A stretch of DNA of 64,000 nt from assembly GCA_965208275.1 (NCBI GenBank), contig OZ242331.1, positions 3,100,001-3,164,000 on the forward strand, given 5' to 3'. Under the pieces are notes generated by a model that was not told the origin of the DNA, did not search any database, and was given only the letters and a program-made list of their open reading frames with translations. Each line of letters opens with the position of its first letter. The stretch's first letter is position 1. A program made the translations under genes and the position numbers. This DNA comes from Bin5 sp022827195. GTDB lineage: Bacteria > Chloroflexota > Anaerolineae > Caldilineales > Caldilineaceae. Positions 26,687-34,354 of this stretch are shown here, one piece after another.

Positions 26687-28336
26687 ATGACAAAAATGTC
26701 AGCCGCGCGGGCGCTGGTTGAGTCGCTGCGTGCGCAGGGCGTGGACACCATTTTCGGAATCATCTCCAGCCACACGATGGAGATTTTCGACGCGCTCTAC
26801 GACCACCGCGACGCCATCCGCTTCATCAGCGCACGACACGAACACGCCGCGGCGATGATGGCTGACGGCTACGCCAGGGCCAGCGGCAACCCCGGCATCT
26901 GCCTGACCAGCACGGGACCGGGCGCGGCCAACGCGATGGGCGGCCTGGGCGAGGCCTACTTCGCCTCTTCGCCCGTACTCACGATCACCAGTACACCCGC
27001 GGAGGCCCTCTACGAGCGCGGCCTGGGTATGATGCACGAGACCAAGGACCAGTTGGGCATGCTCTCGACCGTCACGCAGCACAGCGTACATGTCCACCGT
27101 CCGGAGGATGCACCGAAACAGGTACGCGCCGCCTTTGAACGGTTTCAGCGCCGGCGGCCGCGTCCGATTGCGATCGAGATTCCGGCAGACGTTCAGGAGC
27201 ATGTTGCCGAGGTCGAGATCCCCCCGCAGGTCCGCATCCCGGCTGCGGCGGCAGATGAAGACGCGGTCGGCGCGGCGGCTGACATTCTCGCGGCCGGCGG
27301 GCGCGTCGGCGTGCTGGCTGGCACCGGCGTTCACCGTTCAGGGGCCGCGCCCGAACTGACGCGCCTCGTCGAGCGGCTCGGCGCGCCTGTCTTCACCACC
27401 GCCAACGGCAAAGGCGCGATTTCCGAAGATCACCCGCTGAGCCTGGGCATGTTTGGCGGCGAGTACAACTTCCCGCCGGGCGGGCTGGAAGATCCGCGGC
27501 AGGTTTTCGCCGACAGCCTCGAAACGCTGCTGGTCGTGGCTTCAAGTCTCTCCCATTTCAGGGCTAAGTCACAGGGCTTACCTCAGCCACAGCACCTCAT
27601 ACACTTGGACATTGATCCGGCGTCGATGGACAAATGGTATATCGCCGACGTTCCCCTGGTGGGCGATGCAAAAACAGTGCTGGAACAACTGAACGCTGCC
27701 CTCTCAAGCAGGAACCTACAGAGCGATCCCGCCTTTGAACGCGAGGTCGGCGAGACCAGGCGCCGGATCATCGACTACAAGCGCAGGACGATGCCCAACG
27801 AGACAGAAATCATGACGGCGATCCGTGCGGCCGCGGCGAGGGACTCCATCTTCGTCGGCGACGTCGGCGTCTGCAACCACCGCGGGGCGAACTACTGTCT
27901 CGACATCTATACGCAACGAAGCTACATTGCCCCGGCGTGGGGCGGCCTCGGATTCGGCCTGCCCGCGGCCGCCGGCGCCCAGGCGGCCGCGCCGGATCGG
28001 CAGGTCATTTGCATCACCGGCGACGGCGGCGTGCAGTTCAACATCCAGGAGTTGGGCACGTGTGTACAGTACGGGCTAAAGCCCGTCATCCTGGTCTTCA
28101 ACGACAACGCCTGGGGGCTGCTGCGCCAATATCAAGAAAACCGATACGATGGACGTTATATCGCAAGCGACCTGCAAAGTCCCGACTTCACGCGTTTGGC
28201 CGCGGCGTACGGCGCGCGCGGCGTGCAGGCGGCGTCCCTGGCAGAGATGGTTACGGCATTGGAAGAGGCGCTCACCGCGGAGACGGTTACGGTTATCGAC
28301 GTGGAGACGCCCCGCGGATTCGCCAACTTCAGTTAG
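26687..28336 (+). CDS. acetolactate-synthase-like thiamine diphosphate enzyme
   Basis: A 549-residue ThDP enzyme of the ALS/benzoylformate decarboxylase group. It has the N-terminal PYR domain with catalytic Glu E52 (SARHEHAAAMMADGYARASG), a middle domain and a PP domain with GDGGVQFN near 445 and the closing FNDNAWG. The FAD-binding features of true acetolactate synthase are weak, and no regulatory small subunit is present. It probably forms or cleaves C-C bonds on a 2-keto acid. GGAGG precedes the ATG. Its presence with the KARI-like gene in one island suggests an ALS-KARI-like sequence of reactions. Confidence 0.88.
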   Translation: MTKMSAARALVESLRAQGVDTIFGIISSHTMEIFDALYDHRDAIRFISARHEHAAAMMADGYARASGNPGICLTSTGPGAANAMGGLGEAYFASSPVLTITSTPAEALYERGLGMMHETKDQLGMLSTVTQHSVHVHRPEDAPKQVRAAFERFQRRRPRPIAIEIPADVQEHVAEVEIPPQVRIPAAAADEDAVGAAADILAAGGRVGVLAGTGVHRSGAAPELTRLVERLGAPVFTTANGKGAISEDHPLSLGMFGGEYNFPPGGLEDPRQVFADSLETLLVVASSLSHFRAKSQGLPQPQHLIHLDIDPASMDKWYIADVPLVGDAKTVLEQLNAALSSRNLQSDPAFEREVGETRRRIIDYKRRTMPNETEIMTAIRAAAARDSIFVGDVGVCNHRGANYCLDIYTQRSYIAPAWGGLGFGLPAAAGAQAAAPDRQVICITGDGGVQFNIQELGTCVQYGLKPVILVFNDNAWGLLRQYQENRYDGRYIASDLQSPDFTRLAAAYGARGVQAASLAEMVTALEEALTAETVTVIDVETPRGFANFS

Positions 28337-28426
28337 ACGTGAGGTTACTACCCGCAAAAGCTGCAGACAATTTCCGGTCCGAGGAGTCACGCCGGTACAG
28401 GCGGACGGGAGCACAGGGAGAGTCAA

Positions 28427-29287
28427 ATGAATGAAGTGGAACGCTATGAGTTCGATCGCGTGGGCTATCTTTCGATACCCGGCTTGCTGACAGATGAGCA
28501 GGTCGCTTGCCTGGCGGGCGCGGTCGATGCACTGGAAGAGGAGGCGTCCGAACGTGCGGCCCTTCCGCCACGGCGGATGAGCCCGACGGGACACCTGGAG
28601 TATCATCACAACGCGGCAAGAGGCTACTATGCCAGCGGTGCCAGGGAGCCGGGAAACACCCTGATCATCGAGGACTTCTTCAACGCGGATCCCACCTTCG
28701 ACATGCTACTGGACCATGCGCCCACCATGGCATACATCAATGCGATCGTTCAGGAACGGCCGACGGTAAACAATTCGGAGATCCGTATTCGCTACCCCGG
28801 CAACCAGACGGGAACGCACATGGGCGGGCAGGTCAGCGTCAAACATGCCTACACCTTCAACCGGACAGGCATCAACTGCATGATGGTGCGAATGATATAC
28901 TTTGTCCACGATGTCGGGCCGGATGACGGACCGTTCAGCGTTGTGCCCGCCACGCACAAGAGCAATTTGCCCGTCCCCTACGAGGGCCGCAATCCCGACG
29001 AGGAGCCGGGCATGACCGGGCTGCCGGCGCGCGCCGGCGACGGCATTCTGTTCACCGAAAATCTGCGCCACGGCGGCCTGACCAACCGGTCGGACCGGAC
29101 GCGCAAGACAGTCCATATCGGGTACGGGCCGTTCTGGATGAAGTCGCAGAATATCGCCACAATGGACGAAGACCAGTACATCCTGCCGCAGACCTTTGCC
29201 CGTTATTCGCCGCAACAGCGCCGGCTCTTCCGGGCCTGGCCGGATTCGGTCGAGAGCGTGCCGGTCGAGGAAGGCGGAAAGGGCTAG
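28427..29287 (+). CDS. PhyH-family protein 2 with His-x-Gly in place of His-x-Asp
   Basis: A 286-residue PhyH-superfamily jelly-roll protein. The proximal motif where Fe/2OG oxygenases have HxD reads THMGG (H131, M132, G133), while the distal His (H215 in NLRHGGLTNRSDR) and following arginines are kept. Loss of the carboxylate is the hallmark of Fe/2OG halogenases of the SyrB2/WelO5 type, where chloride takes its place, but it is also found in PhyH-like proteins of unknown activity. The region FVHDVGPDDGPFSVVPATHKSN is typical of the family. It is followed 7 bases later by a hydrolase gene. Confidence 0.85.
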   Translation: MNEVERYEFDRVGYLSIPGLLTDEQVACLAGAVDALEEEASERAALPPRRMSPTGHLEYHHNAARGYYASGAREPGNTLIIEDFFNADPTFDMLLDHAPTMAYINAIVQERPTVNNSEIRIRYPGNQTGTHMGGQVSVKHAYTFNRTGINCMMVRMIYFVHDVGPDDGPFSVVPATHKSNLPVPYEGRNPDEEPGMTGLPARAGDGILFTENLRHGGLTNRSDRTRKTVHIGYGPFWMKSQNIATMDEDQYILPQTFARYSPQQRRLFRAWPDSVESVPVEEGGKG

Positions 29288-29294
29288 ATTCGTC

Positions 29295-30047
29295 ATGCTT
29301 GCCATTGACAGAGTGGAGCTGGCGGGAATTCCCTCGCTCATCATCCGCGAGGAAAGGCTGGAGAAGGCCCCGGCTGTCATCCACTACCACGGCTGGACCG
29401 GCGACAAAGGCGGCCTCGAAAACCTCGACCAGTCGCTCGTGCAACTGGCATCGGCGGGGTTCTGCGTTGTAGCCCCGGACTGCTACGAGCACGGCGAGCG
29501 CAGGACAGACGCCTGGTTCCGCGCGCAGTTCAACGGCTGGGGCTTCGTCTGCCAGGCGATGGACCGCACCCGCCAGGAGGCGCCGGAACTCTTCAATGCG
29601 ACGATGTCCCAGCCGTTCGTCTCGCCCGCAGAACCGCAGGTGTGCGGAACGTCGATGGGCGGCCTGATCGCGCAGATGGTCTTCGCCGAAAACAGGGCAT
29701 TTGCCTCGATGGTCTCGATCGTGGGTCGCTCAAGTTTCTTCCAGGCGGACGAATGGTGCCGACAGGCCCAGCGGGGCACCTGGTGCGACGAATGGTGCGC
29801 CGAATACGCGACCCAGCTGCATCCGGAGCGCTTCATCGATAGGCCGGTCCTCTTCATCGACGGCGGCCTCGATACCGATTGCCCGGCAGAAACCAACGCG
29901 GAGACGGTGCGCCAGATCAATGAGCGGGGTGGGCGGGCCGAACACTTCGTCGACCCGGAGTCTGGACACGCTCGCTCGCAGTCGATGCGGGCCAGGTTTG
30001 TGACGTGGCTGATCGCACACGGCCGGCCGCCGCTGTCCTCCGCCTAA
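29295..30047 (+). CDS. alpha/beta hydrolase (dienelactone hydrolase/esterase-like)
   Basis: A 250-residue cytoplasmic alpha/beta hydrolase. The nucleophile is S120 in CGTSMGG; the acid is D193 or D195 in DGGLDTDC; the histidine is H225 in PESGHARSQS. An oxyanion-hole-like VIHYHGWTGDKGG lies near residue 30. Members cleave esters, lactones or C-C bonds of small molecules. The ATG at 29295 begins shortly after the stop of the PhyH-2 gene; a longer in-frame open reading would overlap that gene extensively and is less likely. Six Cys/Trp-rich residues around 155-168 (EWCRQAQRGTWCDEWC) are unusual. Confidence 0.88.
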   Translation: MLAIDRVELAGIPSLIIREERLEKAPAVIHYHGWTGDKGGLENLDQSLVQLASAGFCVVAPDCYEHGERRTDAWFRAQFNGWGFVCQAMDRTRQEAPELFNATMSQPFVSPAEPQVCGTSMGGLIAQMVFAENRAFASMVSIVGRSSFFQADEWCRQAQRGTWCDEWCAEYATQLHPERFIDRPVLFIDGGLDTDCPAETNAETVRQINERGGRAEHFVDPESGHARSQSMRARFVTWLIAHGRPPLSSA

Positions 30048-30092
30048 TCCGAAGGCTCAATAGCATGGAATCTGAAACGAGGAGTGTGACTG

Positions 30093-30854
30093 GTGGAAGC
30101 GAACGCCAACGGGAAACATGACATCGCCGGTATCATCGCCGAACTGGAGGAGCGCGGTTACTGCGTGATTCCGGGCGTGATCAGCACGGACAAGGCTGAT
30201 CAGGCCCGCACCGCCCTCGAGCGTTTGCTCGCGGAGGAGGCGACCGACGGCACATGGCGCACCCGCACCCAGCGCGTGGCCCGCATTGCAGTGAAGGACC
30301 CGATCTTCGTGGAGCTGATGGCCCATCCCCTGGTCCACGCGATCTGGAAACAGTACCTCGATGAAGATGTGATCTGCTCCACCTGGACCGCCAACACCAC
30401 ATATCCCGGTTACAACCGCTACGGCTGGCACCCGGACTTCCCCTTCCAGCGCGTCAATCATCCCTGGCCGGCCGACAACGTGAGCGGGCAGACGATGTGG
30501 CTGCTCGACGACCTGACCGTCGAAAACGGGGGCACCGGAATCATGCCCTACAGCCATCGCAAGGGCCACCGGCCGCCGCCAGAAATCGCCAGCCAGTGGA
30601 TCGACGGCGGCGAGATTCTGACCGGGCAGCGCGGCAGTGTTATGGTGATGAGCGGCAAGACCTGGCACACAGCCCGCCCCAACACCACCGACAAGCCGCG
30701 TTCCGTCCTGCTGGGGATGTACACGCGACCATTTTACGTCACGCAGGAGGACATGCGCGCCCAACTGGCCGAACTGGACGGCCCGTCAGAGGTCGTGCAG
30801 CAACTGATGGGCGCCAACCAGTGGCAACCGGGTGTCGTCAGCAACAACTATTAG
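30093..30854 (+). CDS. phytanoyl-CoA dioxygenase (PhyH) family oxygenase 3
   Basis: A 253-residue Fe(II)/2-oxoglutarate oxygenase with an intact triad: H113 and D115 (YGWHPDFPF), H192 (KTWHTARPN), and R203 as the likely 2-oxoglutarate ligand. The segment WLLDDLTVENGGTGIMPYSHRKGH is typical of the family. The start is a GTG at 30093 with GGAG nine bases upstream. It is the third PhyH protein of the island and differs clearly from the other two, so the three probably act at different steps rather than being recent copies. Confidence 0.9.
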   Translation: MEANANGKHDIAGIIAELEERGYCVIPGVISTDKADQARTALERLLAEEATDGTWRTRTQRVARIAVKDPIFVELMAHPLVHAIWKQYLDEDVICSTWTANTTYPGYNRYGWHPDFPFQRVNHPWPADNVSGQTMWLLDDLTVENGGTGIMPYSHRKGHRPPPEIASQWIDGGEILTGQRGSVMVMSGKTWHTARPNTTDKPRSVLLGMYTRPFYVTQEDMRAQLAELDGPSEVVQQLMGANQWQPGVVSNNY

Positions 30855-30956
30855 GCGATGCAGCCGGAACGGGTTTCAGAGCTGTAGCAAACACTCTCCA
30901 CCACGACCCCTGAATTCGGATAGGCGCGAGCATCAGTCCAGCTGAGGAGACAGGAT

Positions 30957-31826
30957 ATGCCGTTGATCAATCTGAAGCACGCTGAAACGTTTGTCGAGGG
31001 TCTCGACCATCCCGAAGGGGTGGCGCTGGGCCCTGACGGGAAGATATACGCCGGCGGCGAAGCGGGGCAGGTCTACCGAATCGACATTGCCTCGCGCCAG
31101 GTAGACGCCTATGCCGACACCGGCGGCCTCAACCTGGGAATGGCGCTGGACGCGGCGGCAAATGTCTACATCTGCACCGCCGACCGCGGCGCGGTCTACA
31201 AGGTGACGTCGGCGGGAGAAGTCAGCGAGTACAGCGCGGGCGGCGAGCAGCGTCCGATGCGCACGCCCAACTACCCCGCGTTTGACGCCCAGGGCAATCT
31301 CTATGTCACCGACTCGGGCAGTTGGTACGGCGATGACGGCTGTATCTTCTGCGTCGGGCCTGACGGCACGACCAGCGTGATCGATACCGAAAACAGCCAG
31401 TTTCCCAACGGCTGCGCGCTCAGCCCGGACGGCCGCTTCCTCTACGTCGCTATGTCGCTCAGCCCGCCGCGCATCGTCCGCTTCCCGGTCGAGGACGGAC
31501 GCAAGGCAGGGCCGACGGAGACGATCGTCGAACTGCCGCGGGTCGTCCCCGACGGGCTGGTCTTCTGCGCTGACGGCGGCTTCCTCATATCCTGCTACCG
31601 GCCCGACACGATCCTGCGCGTCCTGCCCAACGGCGACCTCACCGTATTGATGGACGACTACGAAGGCACAGTTCTGGGCGCGCCGACCAACGTCTGTTTC
31701 GGCGGGCCGGAACTGTCAGTGCTGTTCTGGGCCAACCTGGGACGTTGGCACCTCGGGATGAACGCCCAGACCGGGCTGCAGGGGGCGAAGCTATTCTATC
31801 CCGAATTGGGTCCCCGTGAGGACTAG
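30957..31826 (+). CDS. SMP-30/gluconolactonase-like beta-propeller
   Basis: A 289-residue six-bladed propeller of the SMP-30/gluconolactonase/LRE-like family, which hydrolyses sugar lactones with a divalent metal. Likely ligands are E20 (DHPEGVALGPDGK), the Asn of FPNGCALSPDG and the Asp of VPDGLVFCADGG, and repeated SPDG/DAQGNLYV blade motifs are seen. There is no signal peptide, so it is cytoplasmic. An AGGAGACAGGAT ribosome site precedes the ATG. It ends the island; a lactonase next to an enolase-superfamily enzyme is a common pairing in sugar-acid pathways. Confidence 0.88.
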   Translation: MPLINLKHAETFVEGLDHPEGVALGPDGKIYAGGEAGQVYRIDIASRQVDAYADTGGLNLGMALDAAANVYICTADRGAVYKVTSAGEVSEYSAGGEQRPMRTPNYPAFDAQGNLYVTDSGSWYGDDGCIFCVGPDGTTSVIDTENSQFPNGCALSPDGRFLYVAMSLSPPRIVRFPVEDGRKAGPTETIVELPRVVPDGLVFCADGGFLISCYRPDTILRVLPNGDLTVLMDDYEGTVLGAPTNVCFGGPELSVLFWANLGRWHLGMNAQTGLQGAKLFYPELGPRED

Positions 31827-32344
31827 GGCTGTAAAGAATATGATTGCGGGCGAGATGCGTCCATTCACTCCATGTGTGCACCTGGCGGCATTCGATTCGG
31901 AGTGCTGCACGACCCTCCAACGCTGCGCTGCCAATAGGGGCAGCGGAAAGTTGCGATAGGCCGCGTCTTCGCAGAGATTTCGATTGGGTTGACGGGAGCG
32001 TCCATCTTCAGGTCCTGATTGAACGACGAGACAACTGCCAGGTTTTGCAGCGGTGCCGCTATGACAACGCCAACTTATACCATCGAATAGGTTCACGCGC
32101 TTGCGCCGGATGAACGCGCTCTCAAAGCCGGTAGGGGTCAGGCAGTGTCCAGAACATGGAGCGAGCGCAGCATGAAGGAAGCCGCGGTTTGGGGACTCTG
32201 CCAGGGAAACGGCAAAGAACCTTACCAGACCCAGATCGACCTGCTCGGACCTGCCTTCCACCGCTCCTGTCCGAGCCGGAAATCCCCCTGCAAACACGCG
32301 CTTGGGCTGCTTCTGCTTCTCGCGACTGCGGAGGACCAATTTGA
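31827..32344. other. gene-poor region after the metabolic island
   Basis: About 520 bases with no believable gene. Open frames on both strands are Arg/Pro/Ser-rich, lack ribosome sites and match nothing I know. The region precedes a C-terminal gene remnant, so it may be decayed coding sequence. Confidence 0.4.
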
Positions 32345-32530
32345 GAGCACAGCGCCCCCGCCTACGAACACATTGTGGCGGCCGCCCTGGCACAGTTTGG
32401 CGTACCCGCGTTCGCCTGCACGCCCGACCTCTTCCCCGGCCTGATGGACGCGACCATCAACCGGTCGGACCTTACGCAGTGGGCCGCGGGCCAAGACATC
32501 GCCATCGCGCAACCCTTCGGCCGGGCCTAG
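32345..32530 (+). pseudogene. C-terminal remnant of a VWA-domain-type protein
   Basis: The frame downstream of a TGA at 32342-32344 reads, over about 60 codons to the TAG at 32528-32530, APAYEHIVAAALAQFGVPAF, CTPDLFPGLMDATINR and DLTQWAAGQDIAIAQ. This resembles the extreme C-terminus of VWA-domain proteins (ALAQFGVPxFACTPDxFPxLMAAAI) that accompany MoxR/SWIM-type ATPases. There is no start codon or upstream domain in frame, so the gene has lost its 5' part. Confidence in the family is moderate because only the tail is left. Confidence 0.5.
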
Positions 32531-32592
32531 GCCTCTACAGTCTCGGATGCAACTGGGCCGTGTCCTCCCCGCGTTGGAAAATCCCCAAACAA

Positions 32593-32621
32593 TTTACATT
32601 GACTGGCCCATCAGCTATAAT
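32593..32621 (+). promoter_or_regulatory. sigma-70-like promoter for the protein kinase gene
   Basis: TTTACA (32593-32598), 17 bases, TATAAT (32616-32621). Transcription would start near 32629, about 70 bases before the kinase start codon. Confidence 0.6.
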
Positions 32622-32697
32622 GTGAAGCGACGATGCGTGGAAGGCAAATCCCCAAGCCAATGGTGTTGGGCCTCTCCCTGCCGCAATAGTAACTGAC

Positions 32698-33609
32698 ATG
32701 TCCTACGGCGTACACGCTGAAGCCAACCTGCTGCCCATGACCTCACAGGTGGGCCGGTACCGCGTGCTGGACCCATTGGGACAGGGAGCAACTGCCGTGG
32801 TGTACCTTGCGCAGGACATGACGGGCCGGCGGGTGGCGCTGAAAGTGCTCAATCCTATGGCGGCAAGCCAGCCCCACATGCGCCTATGCTTTCAGTTGGA
32901 GTACCGCACGTTGGCCCAATTGCGCCACCCCGGGATTTTGCGTGTGCACGACTCCGGCGAGGCCAATGGCCGCCTCTTCATTGCGATGGAGTTGGTTGAA
33001 GGTGGCACGCTGGAACAGTTCTTGCAGCGCGCCAACGCGATCGGCGAGGTAGCCGCCATCGACATTGCCCGCCAGGTCGCCGAGGCGCTCGACTATCTCC
33101 ACGGCACAGGCCACGTACACCGCGACGTAAAGACCTCCAATGTTCTGCTCGGCCCCGCGGGACGGGCGGTCCTGTTCGATTTTGGCACGGTCTACAACAT
33201 CCATGACCCAGCCGACAACGCGCAGGGAATCTACGGGACACCGGCCTTTCTGGCGCCGGAACAGATCGAGGGCGAAGAGCCTCTGGACGGCCGCGCCGAC
33301 CTGTACAGCCTGGGCATCGTGCTCTACCTGATGATTGCCGGGCGCAGGCCGTTCTACGGCTCGCGCGAAGAGGTCCTGGAGGCGCATCTCAAGCAGGAGC
33401 CGCCCCCGCCTTCGGAGTTCGGCTGGGTCTCGCCTGAACTGGAAAAGGTCATTCTGAAGGCGCTCGCCAAGCCGCGCGAGGAGCGTTTCGAGAGCGGCGA
33501 AGCCTTTGCACTTGCCCTGAGGGGCGTGGAAGTGGAGACGGAGACGCCGAAACCGCGGCTGGCAACGCGTCTGCGGTCGTGGCTGCAGGACACAGTACGA
33601 CCCGAGTGA
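32698..33609 (+). CDS. bacterial serine/threonine protein kinase (PknB-like, soluble)
   Basis: A 303-residue Hanks-type kinase. The Gly loop is GQGATAVVYLAQ, the ATP lysine K49 (VALKVL), the catalytic loop VHRDVKTSNVLL with HRD near residue 140, the DFG motif LFDFGT near 160 and the APE-like LAPEQ. Unlike PknB there is no C-terminal membrane helix or PASTA domain; only a basic tail (KPRLATRLRSWLQDTVRPE) follows the lobe, so the enzyme is soluble and its sensor is unknown. The first ATG is used; an ATG 39 bases later is possible. It stands alone, convergent with sdhB. Confidence 0.92.
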   Translation: MSYGVHAEANLLPMTSQVGRYRVLDPLGQGATAVVYLAQDMTGRRVALKVLNPMAASQPHMRLCFQLEYRTLAQLRHPGILRVHDSGEANGRLFIAMELVEGGTLEQFLQRANAIGEVAAIDIARQVAEALDYLHGTGHVHRDVKTSNVLLGPAGRAVLFDFGTVYNIHDPADNAQGIYGTPAFLAPEQIEGEEPLDGRADLYSLGIVLYLMIAGRRPFYGSREEVLEAHLKQEPPPPSEFGWVSPELEKVILKALAKPREERFESGEAFALALRGVEVETETPKPRLATRLRSWLQDTVRPE

Positions 33610-33660
33610 ACTGCAACACGAGACGAAGTCGGAACGATCTTCGTCCGGGTGGACGAAAAC

Positions 33661-34353
33661 CTACGCCGACATCAAAGCCAGCTTGACCTCGCCAATGGCC
33701 CGTGTAACGTCGATCTCACGCGGGCAGGCCTGAACACAGTTGAATACGGTGCGGCAGCGCCAGACGCCGTCGGCGTCGTTGAGCACGCGCAGACGCAGGT
33801 CCGCGGCGGTGTCCCGATCGTCGAAGATGAAGCGATGGGCCTGCACGATCGCGGCCGGGCCGATGTAGTCCTCATTGGCCCAAAAGCTGGGACACGAAGT
33901 GGTGCAGGCCGCGCACAAAATGCACTTTGTCGTATCGTCGAAACGGGCGCGGGCTTCCTGGCTCTGCACCCGCTCACCCGATTCCGGAATCTGGTCGTTG
34001 ATCAGATAGGGCAGCACCGCCCGGTACTTGGCAAAAAACGGCTCCATATCCACCACAAGGTCCTTGATAAGCGGCATCGAGCGCAGCGGCTCGACCTGGC
34101 AGACGTCACCCACATCCTGCATCAGCACTTTGCATGCCAAGGCGTTGCGCCCGTTGATCACCATGGCGTCGCTGCCGCAGATGCCGTGGGCGCATGATCG
34201 CCGCAGCGTGAGCGAACCGTCCTGATACCACTTGACCTGGTGCAGGGCGTCCAGCACGCGATCCGACTCCTCCACGTCAACCCAGTACTCTCCCCACCAC
34301 GGACTGGAGTCGGTCTCCGGGTTGAATCTGAGAATCCGCATTTTGATGCGCAT
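33661..34353 (-). CDS. sdhB: succinate dehydrogenase iron-sulfur subunit
   Basis: The 230-residue subunit passes electrons from the flavoprotein to quinone. It carries the [2Fe-2S] cysteines in SCAHGICGSDAM plus LACK, the [4Fe-4S] motif CILCAACTTSCP and the [3Fe-4S] motif CVQACPREID. It is the last gene of sdhCDAB; its ATG overlaps the region of the sdhA stop codon, so the two are translationally coupled. Length is normal. Confidence 0.97.
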   Translation of the reverse strand: MRIKMRILRFNPETDSSPWWGEYWVDVEESDRVLDALHQVKWYQDGSLTLRRSCAHGICGSDAMVINGRNALACKVLMQDVGDVCQVEPLRSMPLIKDLVVDMEPFFAKYRAVLPYLINDQIPESGERVQSQEARARFDDTTKCILCAACTTSCPSFWANEDYIGPAAIVQAHRFIFDDRDTAADLRLRVLNDADGVWRCRTVFNCVQACPREIDVTRAIGEVKLALMSA

Positions 34354-34354
34354 T

